Source of the DNA: JANXLS01 sp035308565
GTDB lineage: Bacteria; Planctomycetota; SZUA-567; H5-PLA8
Assembly: GCA_035308565.1 (NCBI GenBank)
Contig: DATGGK010000087.1
Span: forward strand, 17,803 to 81,802
DNA: 64,000 nt
Direction of reading: 5' to 3'
In this document: piece after piece, positions 58,426 through 64,000 of the stretch
Layout of the letters: each line of letters starts with the position of its first letter
Numbering within the stretch: position 1 is the stretch's first letter
Notes under the pieces: model-generated
Told to the model about the DNA's origin: nothing
The model's database searches: none
The model's input: the letters and a program-made list of their open reading frames with translations, nothing else
Made by a program: the position numbers and the translations under genes

Positions 58426-59694
58426 GTTCCGCCATCCCGGTTTCGCCAGCAGCATCTGCACCGTCCCGATGTAGCGCTCCGCAAATCCCGCTTCGCAGTA
58501 GCTCAGGTAATAATTCCATAGGCGGATGAAGCGCTCGCCAAAACCCATGTTGCCAACGAGGTCCAGCTTTTCGCAAAAGCGTTCGCGCCACAGGCGCAGC
58601 GTGCGCGCGTAATGCGGCGTGATGTCTTCGAGGCGCGCGAGGTTGAAGTCAGTGCATTTGCGCGTCGATTCCAAAATCCGCGCGACCGACGGCAGGCAAC
58701 TGCCGGGAAAAATGTACTTCTTGATGAAATCGACTTCGCGCGCGTGGTGTTCGAAACGCTGGTCTGGAATCGTGATCGCCTGTAGCGCCATCGCGCCGTT
58801 TGGTTTGAGCAGCGCGTTGCAGCGCGCAAAAAAAGTGTCGAGCCACTTCGCGCCGACCGCTTCGATCATTTCGATTGAAACGACCTTGTCGAAACGCCCT
58901 TGCAGCGCGCGGTAATCTTCGAGCAGCAGCGTGATCTTGCCGCTCAAGCCCGCTTTTTCGATGCGCTCTTTGGCCAGATCGTGCTGCGCTTTTGAAATCG
59001 TGGTGGTGGTGACGCGGCAGCCGTGGTGTTGCGCCGCGTGAATCGCAAAGCCGCCCCAGCCCGTTCCGATTTCGAGCAGATGATCGCCGGGCGAAAGCCG
59101 CAGCATTTGGCAGAGGCGTTCGTTCTTCGCGGCGGAGGCTTCCGGCAGCGGCATATCTGGCCGCTCGAAATAGGCGCTCGAATACATCAGTGTTTCATCG
59201 AGGAAGAGCGCAAAGAAATCGTTGCTGAGGTCGTAATGCGCGGCGATGTTGCGGCGGCTGCCGCGCGGCGAGTTGTCGCGCAGCCAATGGCCCGCGCGCA
59301 GAAATGGGCGCGCCATGCGCGCGAGGCCGCTCTGAATCTGCGAAAGCGTTTCGGAATTGCGGATGAAGACGCGGATGAGTTCGCTGAGATTCTCGCACTC
59401 CCATTCGCCGGCCATGTAGCTTTCCGCCGCGCCGAGCGCTCCGCCGAAGGCGACGCGCGTGTAGAGTCGCGGATCGAGCACGACCATCGCGGACGGCGAC
59501 GATTGCTGATCGGACCCGAAGCGCGTGCGTTGGGCGCCCTCGACAAGTTCAATGCAGCCATCGCGCAGAGTGTTCAAGCGTTTGAAGACGGCTTTACGCG
59601 CAAGGCGCTGGACGAGAGAAGACTGCGTGGAATAAGCGGCTGCGCCGCGGGCCGGCGGGACGCCGGCGGTACAAGTAGGCAGCGACGACTTCAT
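58393..59694 (-). CDS. cfa: Cyclopropane-fatty-acyl-phospholipid synthase
   Basis: 433 residues from ATG 59694, which shares ATGA with the DUF1365 stop (the frame also extends to 59757). N-terminal lipid-binding domain with A-E-S-Y-M-A-G-E-W-E; then I-A-A-H-Y-D-L-S-N-D-F-F, L-L-E-I-G-T-G-W-G-G-F-A (SAM motif I), V-V-S-I-E-M-I-E-A-V-G and K-Y-I-F-P-G-S-C-L-P with the active-site-type Cys. It transfers a methylene group from SAM to unsaturated acyl chains of phospholipids. Residues about 10-17 (V-P-P-A-R-G-A-A) and the last nine residues are encoded by inserted repeats. Confidence 0.92.
   Translation of the reverse strand: MKSSLPTCTAGVPPARGAAAYSTQSSLVQRLARKAVFKRLNTLRDGCIELVEGAQRTRFGSDQQSSPSAMVVLDPRLYTRVAFGGALGAAESYMAGEWECENLSELIRVFIRNSETLSQIQSGLARMARPFLRAGHWLRDNSPRGSRRNIAAHYDLSNDFFALFLDETLMYSSAYFERPDMPLPEASAAKNERLCQMLRLSPGDHLLEIGTGWGGFAIHAAQHHGCRVTTTTISKAQHDLAKERIEKAGLSGKITLLLEDYRALQGRFDKVVSIEMIEAVGAKWLDTFFARCNALLKPNGAMALQAITIPDQRFEHHAREVDFIKKYIFPGSCLPSVARILESTRKCTDFNLARLEDITPHYARTLRLWRERFCEKLDLVGNMGFGERFIRLWNYYLSYCEAGFAERYIGTVQMLLAKPGWRNDHLSFGRCYL
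59649..59673. repeat. GGCCGGCGGGACGCCGGCGG palindrome at the start of cfa
   Basis: A GCCGGCG/CGCCGGC hairpin, matching 21321-21340, lies in the coding sequence just inside the N terminus. The family's conserved part begins after it. Confidence 0.7.
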
Positions 59695-60521
59695 GGAGCG
59701 GAGTTCTCCAAGGAAGACCATTTTGGATGCGTAAAGATGGGGCATGATTTTAACCAAAGTCTCGCGGCTTGAAAGTAAATTGCCGCGAAGACTTTCATGG
59801 TAATAAACGGGTGGCGGGCCAACGCGGATGCAAGCGATCGCGTCGAAATTTCGCGCCGCGTGAGCAGCAGCGTGGAATCGAAGAACGCGCCGCCGGGTTT
59901 GTGGTCGATCATGTGCACGGCTAGGCGCCGGCCCGGTGTATTGAAGCGCCAGTCGTACCGGACGGCCATGTCGATGAAGGGCGAGACGTGAAATTCTTTG
60001 TGGAATTGGAATCGATGCGGCATTGCGCGCGTGTTCCCATCTCCCCTGGGGGGAGAGGGATCAGGGGTGAGGGGTCGCGTGGTCCCATAGCCACACGCGA
60101 ACACATAATCGTGCTGCTCGTTCCACGGCGTGTTGTTGATTTCAGCGATGATCGAATGCAACGATTCGCCATCGGGATTGAAGCAATAATAAAAGCTGAC
60201 CGGATTCATCCCGAAACCGAAGTGGCGCAGATTCGTGAGCAGGCGGATCGGGCCAAGCGGGCGCGCGCCGGTGCGCGTTTCGACGAGCTCGCGCACGGCG
60301 TCGCACAGCGGCTGGCCGGAACGGCGGAACGCGGTGAGATAATCGTCGCGCTTGAACCAGGCGAGATTGAATTCGCGCGTGGACCAGAACAGCCGCTTGC
60401 GAAAAACGTGGTCGAGTTCATCGAGATCGAGATACGTCATATAGACCGAATAACGGAAATCATTTCGAACAGGCGCGAAGCGCCGATGGCGGACCCAGCC
60501 TTCATAGAGGGCGCTGTGCAT
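59691..60521 (-). CDS. DUF1365-family protein
   Basis: 276 residues. Family signature: V-R-H-R-R-F-A-P-V-R-N-D-F-R-Y-S-V-Y near the N terminus, L-T-N-L-R-H-F-G-F-G-M-N-P-V-S-F-Y-Y-C-F, E-I-N-N-T-P-W-N-E and K-E-F-H-V-S-P-F. A 20-residue insert (R-P-L-T-P-D-P-S-P-P-R-G-D-G) between the last two is encoded by an inserted repeat. DUF1365 genes commonly precede cfa and often follow an FAD-dependent oxidoreductase, which is absent here. Role in lipid modification inferred from context. Confidence 0.9.
   Translation of the reverse strand: MHSALYEGWVRHRRFAPVRNDFRYSVYMTYLDLDELDHVFRKRLFWSTREFNLAWFKRDDYLTAFRRSGQPLCDAVRELVETRTGARPLGPIRLLTNLRHFGFGMNPVSFYYCFNPDGESLHSIIAEINNTPWNEQHDYVFACGYGTTRPLTPDPSPPRGDGNTRAMPHRFQFHKEFHVSPFIDMAVRYDWRFNTPGRRLAVHMIDHKPGGAFFDSTLLLTRREISTRSLASALARHPFITMKVFAAIYFQAARLWLKSCPIFTHPKWSSLENSAP
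60033..60076. repeat. CTCCCCTGGGGGGAGAGGGA repeat inside the DUF1365 gene
   Basis: An in-frame copy of the repeat family of 53884-53924, adding about 14 residues (R-P-L-T-P-D-P-S-P-P-R-G-D-G) to a conserved protein. Confidence 0.75.
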
Positions 60522-60536
60522 GTGTGTTCCAGTACG

Positions 60537-60614
60537 CGGAATGTGGAATGCAGAATATGGAAAATGGCGCGCGAATGAATTATTCTACATTCCACATTCA
60601 AAATTCTACATTCC
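60537..60614. repeat. GGAATGTGGAATGCAGAATA inverted repeat
   Basis: The gap between the hydrolase and DUF1365 genes consists of GGAATGTGGAATGCAGAATA and its mirror TATTCTACATTCCACATTC, followed by an extra TTCTACATTCC. The style is the same as the repeats at 18771-18855 and 58262-58425. Confidence 0.65.
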
Positions 60615-60644
60615 TCCTCCGCACTCTCCGTGACGACAGATCTT

Positions 60645-63050
60645 TCAATGCTGCGCGAAGATCTTTTTCAGCCACTCAATCACAATCTTCTGATTATCCG
60701 GCCCGAAGCGGTTGAAATCCTCCGGCGCGGATTGTTCGAGCTTGTCGGCGGCGTTGAAAAGTGTGTAGATTCCGCGCGCGGCTTCGACGGATTTTTTGAC
60801 GTCGGCGAGTTTGGCGTCGCGGTCGAGTTGCGGGCTTAAGACGAGCACGGGGCGCGGCGCGAAACTCGCGAGCAGTTCATCAAGATCGTACGGCACGTTC
60901 GATTCTTTTCCGATGAACTGGCCCAGGTTCGGCATGAATCCAAAAATATGCGACCAGCGGCGCAGGCCGCCGGTGGAGCTTTTTTCCGTGTCGAGGCGGA
61001 AGGGTTCAAACGGGCAGACGCAGGCGAAGGCTTTGACGCGCTCGTCGAAGGCGCATGCGTGCAGGCCGACCATCGCGCCCATGCTGTAGCCGACGACGGC
61101 GATGCGCTCGGGATCGACGTAGGGCATGCGGCTGAGCGCGTCCACGGCGGCGTGCGTGTCGCGGACCATCTTGCCCATCCACGACCAATTGGGATGCTTG
61201 GCGTAGAAGCCTTCGATTTCCTCGATACGCCGGCCGAAGCCGATCTGATCGAAGCAGAGCACGGCGAAGCCTTCCTTGGCGAAACGAATGTACGGCTGCT
61301 CGCCGTGGTGATAACCGATGGCGTAGCCGTTGGGCACGGAGAAAGGGTGCAGCCAGATGATCGTCGGCAGTTTCTTTCCGGATTTTTTCGTGCCTGCGGG
61401 CAGATACACATTCGCCGCGACATAATCGCCGAGCATGACCTGATCGCGTTCGAGCGTGCTGCCGCCTTCGTCTTTGGGATGCTGAAGCAGCGCGGAGGTG
61501 TACGGCTTCTCGACGCCGTAGGCGAGAGTGGAATGGGCGACTTCGGGCGGGGCTTCGCCGAGCATGAGGGTGACTTGGGATTCAACTTCACTGCGTTTCT
61601 TCTTCCAATCGTCGGGGGAGTTGATCGGGGCGCGGCTAATTTTGATGCTGGCCGCGAAGTTATTCTTCGAAGGCTCGTCATAATGAGATTTCAAATAGCG
61701 CGGATAGAGGATTGGGGCATGGTCGTCATGAGGATAAAGCAACCGCGGCTCCTCATAAAGGCGCACGCCTCCTCCTGCCGGCTGATTGAAGGCCGGCAAG
61801 GGATCGTAGAATTGGCGCTCGAACCAATCGATGTAATGATCAATGTCCTTGATCGTTGTTTCATGACCCGCCGATCGCCAGAGAATTTCAACATTTCCCG
61901 CGGAAGAAACCAATCGCCCGGGCTTTTCATTGAGATGAACACCGTAACACGTCTTATATACATGCTGACATGCTTGACACGTCCGCTCAATCGCCCACAC
62001 GCTCTCGACATTGTCGTTCATCCCGGTGCTCAGCAGGACCGCGCGCGGGGCGGTCATGGCGGGGAGCATGTCGAGATCGACCGGCAGTTTGTCTTCGCGG
62101 CCGCAGAAGAATCGCCAACGCGGATGGAACCAGTCGGGGAATTCGCGCGTAATCATTTCGATGCTTTCGCCGGCGAATTGCTCGGACATGTCGCGCGCCG
62201 AGCACGATCCGCCAGCGCCGGGGCTGCTGGTGATCACCGCGGCGAAGCGTTCGTCGATCATCGACGCCATCAGCGAGGTTTTGCCGTTGCGCGAATGGCC
62301 GGTGATGACGACTTTCTTCGCGTCGGCTTGCGGGACGGATTGGACCAGATAATCCAGCGCGCGGCTGCCGGCCCAGGCGCGGCGCATCAGGCGCGACCAA
62401 TCGAAATCGGGATAGGCGGCCACGAAGGTGTCGGTGTCGTCTTCGGAATCCGCGCCGGAATAGACGCAGCCGATGTAGCCGCGGGAAAGCGCGACCATGG
62501 CCCAATCGCGGTGGTTGTGCTGCGTCATGAAAACGGGGAACGGGCCATTGCCGTCGGGGAGCAGCACTTCGACGCGAAGGCTGGCTTTGTTCTCGGGGCC
62601 GAACGAGAGTTTGACGAGTCGCGACGTGGCGCGCTGTTCTTTTGTTTCGCGCAGGATTTCGGTCTTCATCGATGCGGGTGGCGGCGGAACCGTGCCGGTG
62701 ACGTATTTCATGAAGAGGGCTTTGAGTTCTTCGCGGCGCTTGGCCCAGCCTGCGGCATCTTTGACTTTGTCGCCGTTTTCAAAGGTGAGGATGTCGAGCT
62801 CGGGGCGCGAGGGCATGGCGTCGAAATCGGGCGGGAGTTCGTGTGATTTTTCGAGCCATTCATTCCACGCTTTGGATTCAGGAAGGATGCGTTTGAGCTG
62901 CGCGAGACAGGCTTGGCGGCGCTCGGTTTCGGATTCGGCGCGAAGGGGTGCGGAGGCGCTGGCGAAAAACAGTATCGCCCCAAGGAAAATAGGCCCTATA
63001 GGGCGCATAGGGCATATCAGCCCTATGTTACGATGGGTCGCGACTTGCAT
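60645..63050 (-). CDS. Secreted protein with two alpha/beta-hydrolase domains
   Basis: 801 residues. The signal peptide (G-A-I-L-F-F-A-S-A-S-A-P-L-R-A) follows a leader that is partly repeat-encoded; the true start may be ATG 63005. Domain 1 (about 60-400) has the nucleophile in G-H-S-R-N-G-K near residue 253 and resembles CE15/acetyl-xylan-esterase-type enzymes. Domain 2 (about 520-790) has G-Y-S-M-G-A near 655 with a D-Q-I-G-F-G-R lid region. Tandem fusions of this kind occur in planctomycetes. Probably esterases acting on plant or algal polysaccharides in the periplasm. Confidence 0.8.
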   Translation of the reverse strand: MQVATHRNIGLICPMRPIGPIFLGAILFFASASAPLRAESETERRQACLAQLKRILPESKAWNEWLEKSHELPPDFDAMPSRPELDILTFENGDKVKDAAGWAKRREELKALFMKYVTGTVPPPPASMKTEILRETKEQRATSRLVKLSFGPENKASLRVEVLLPDGNGPFPVFMTQHNHRDWAMVALSRGYIGCVYSGADSEDDTDTFVAAYPDFDWSRLMRRAWAGSRALDYLVQSVPQADAKKVVITGHSRNGKTSLMASMIDERFAAVITSSPGAGGSCSARDMSEQFAGESIEMITREFPDWFHPRWRFFCGREDKLPVDLDMLPAMTAPRAVLLSTGMNDNVESVWAIERTCQACQHVYKTCYGVHLNEKPGRLVSSAGNVEILWRSAGHETTIKDIDHYIDWFERQFYDPLPAFNQPAGGGVRLYEEPRLLYPHDDHAPILYPRYLKSHYDEPSKNNFAASIKISRAPINSPDDWKKKRSEVESQVTLMLGEAPPEVAHSTLAYGVEKPYTSALLQHPKDEGGSTLERDQVMLGDYVAANVYLPAGTKKSGKKLPTIIWLHPFSVPNGYAIGYHHGEQPYIRFAKEGFAVLCFDQIGFGRRIEEIEGFYAKHPNWSWMGKMVRDTHAAVDALSRMPYVDPERIAVVGYSMGAMVGLHACAFDERVKAFACVCPFEPFRLDTEKSSTGGLRRWSHIFGFMPNLGQFIGKESNVPYDLDELLASFAPRPVLVLSPQLDRDAKLADVKKSVEAARGIYTLFNAADKLEQSAPEDFNRFGPDNQKIVIEWLKKIFAQH
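62989..63027. repeat. AGGCCCTATAGGGC repeat inside the hydrolase leader
   Basis: AGGCCCTATAGGGC, GCATAGGGC and CAGCCCTATG lie within the first 20 codons and are translated as N-I-G-L-I-C-P-M-R-P-I-G-P-I. Same family as 2076-2116 and 21199-21225. Confidence 0.65.
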
Positions 63051-63161
63051 GGCATTTCTCCCGCGGTGCCCGAAATTCGATTTCCGCTTTTACTTTTCAA
63101 GACGACGCTAATATAAAGCGTCTCATAAATCAACTTCGCAAGACTCGGAGGCTCGGCACGA

Positions 63162-63929
63162 ATGCATCTCGGACTCATGGCGTACCAACTGGCGAAAGAG
63201 TGGGACGTCGACACCACGGCGCGGATGTGCAAGGAAGGCAAGATGGAGAGCTTCGAGTTCTTCGCGCACCCGGATTACAAGCAAAAAGTCTCGCTGGACA
63301 TGCCCGCGTCGGACGCCAAGAAGATTCGAAAATCGTTCGCCGATTGCCAGGTCAACATCGCCGGATTGGCCATCACTGAACGTTACGACTGGCCCAACAT
63401 CGCTCAAGTGAAAGAAGCAGTCGCGCGCACGAAACAATTCGTGCTGCTGGCCGTGGACATGGGCGCGCCGCGCCTGCGTGTGCTGGGCGATCAGTTGCAT
63501 CCGACCGAGCCGAAGGCCTGGACGATCTCGCGCGTGTCAAACGCGCTGACGGAACTCGTTCATTATTCCGCGGGCCTTGGCGTGGACATGGCCTTCGAGA
63601 TGCACAACGGCTTCGCGAATTGGGAAGATGCGCTCGAAGTGGTCAAGCGCGTGAATCATCCGCGCTGCTACCTGGTTCACAATTCGCAGCCGCAGAACAC
63701 GCCGCCCGAAGATTTCGACCGCGTCTTCGAAACGATCCGCCCGTACATCGGCCACGTGCATCTGCACGATTTGCTCGATTCGAAATTTCCATACAAAAAA
63801 TTCCTCTGTAAATTGCGCGACACGAATTACGAAGGGACGTGTTCGCTGGAATTAAATCCGTCGCAGGACCCGATTCGCGTGCTGCATTTGACACGCGCGG
63901 TGTTTGAGGAATTTCTCGTCAAAAAGTAA
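63162..63929 (+). CDS. Sugar phosphate isomerase/epimerase-like TIM-barrel protein
   Basis: 255 residues of the xylose-isomerase-like AP-endonuclease 2 superfamily. The barrel strands are recognisable: M-H-L-G-L-M-A-Y-Q-L-A at the start, I-A-G-L-A-I-T, R-L-R-V-L-G-D-Q-L, M-A-F-E-M-H-N-G (metal-binding Glu/His), C-Y-L-V-H-N-S-Q and I-G-H-V-H-L-H-D-L, then C-S-L-E-L-N-P. Histidine and glutamate ligands for divalent metal are in place. Substrate unknown. It is divergent from the hydrolase gene. Confidence 0.82.
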   Translation: MHLGLMAYQLAKEWDVDTTARMCKEGKMESFEFFAHPDYKQKVSLDMPASDAKKIRKSFADCQVNIAGLAITERYDWPNIAQVKEAVARTKQFVLLAVDMGAPRLRVLGDQLHPTEPKAWTISRVSNALTELVHYSAGLGVDMAFEMHNGFANWEDALEVVKRVNHPRCYLVHNSQPQNTPPEDFDRVFETIRPYIGHVHLHDLLDSKFPYKKFLCKLRDTNYEGTCSLELNPSQDPIRVLHLTRAVFEEFLVKK

Positions 63930-63943
63930 TTTCAGGGCAAGTT

Positions 63944-64000
63944 ATCCGTGGTGCAGGCGTCTCGCCTGCACGACTCGCAGGGGGGACGCCTGCGCCACGG
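63944..64000. repeat. Third copy of the 109-bp element core, cut by the window edge
   Basis: ATCCGTGGTGCAGGCGTCTC through CGCCTGCGCCACGG matches the core of the other two copies with one change (CGCAGGG for CGCAGGC). The inverted left end seen in copies 1 and 2 is not present here, so this looks like a core-only copy; its right side lies outside the window. Confidence 0.65.

Noticed and set aside
60948..62846. 632-codon forward frame inside the hydrolase gene
   Set aside because: The reverse-strand hydrolase has two catalytic motifs and a signal peptide; the forward frame shows none.

Overview
The window is GC-rich bacterial chromosomal DNA. Several features point to the PVC superphylum (Planctomycetota/Verrucomicrobiota) or a neighbour such as Sumerlaeota: a DUF1592-family cytochrome followed by a DUF1552 protein, an ECF sigma factor overlapping a Ser/Thr kinase-WD40 gene, a formylglycine-generating-enzyme-like protein, and very many short palindromic repeats between and inside genes. 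No rRNA or intact tRNA is visible, so the phylum call is an inference.

Layout. 1-7.4 kb: start of an M48 (Ste24-like) peptidase, an O-antigen-ligase-like protein, NAD(P)H-hydrate epimerase, an adaptor + ABC ATPase pair with no permease beside it, an ArsP-like permease and a TPR membrane protein. 7.4-19.6 kb: a long SUF iron-sulfur operon (Rrf2/IscR-like regulator, sufC, sufB, sufD, Rieske ferredoxin, sufS, sufU, sufT), with small cargo genes between the suf genes: two unknown gene pairs, a VOC protein, a zinc-finger-like protein, a DinB protein, and a toxin-antitoxin pair whose toxin is frameshifted. 19.7-22.5 kb: dihydrolipoyl dehydrogenase and a class V aminotransferase. 22.6-25.9 kb: a DNA methyltransferase fused to an Mrr-like nuclease domain, flanked on the same strand by two paralogous membrane proteins; this is the best candidate here for an undescribed, possibly defensive, system.

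26-44 kb is an accessory region rich in scars: a beta-repeat tail-fibre-like protein lacking its N terminus, a divergent tyrosine recombinase beside half of a tRNA gene, a sigma-factor remnant, a kinase-LRR gene with a frameshift, transposase, DUF6094 and DUF932 remnants, an intact sigma factor/kinase-WD40 pair and two glycoside-hydrolase-like genes. I read many of these as debris of one or more integrated elements.

44-64 kb: FGE-like protein, DUF1592/DUF1552 pair, a SIR2-domain protein with a membrane-anchored neighbour, an aspartic-protease-like gene pair, a HEAT-repeat protein, a lipid-modification cluster (DUF1365, cyclopropane-fatty-acid synthase, nitroreductase, second CFA-like methyltransferase, DUF1295), a two-domain alpha/beta hydrolase and a sugar-phosphate isomerase-like protein.

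A theme across the window is repeats. A 109-bp element with inverted ends occurs twice without a mismatch, and at least five palindrome families occur in intergenic DNA. Several copies lie in frame inside conserved genes (sufT, lpd, the CFA synthase, DUF1365, HEAT protein, hydrolase leader). Two single-base frameshifts (RelE-like toxin, kinase-LRR) could be real decay or sequence errors.
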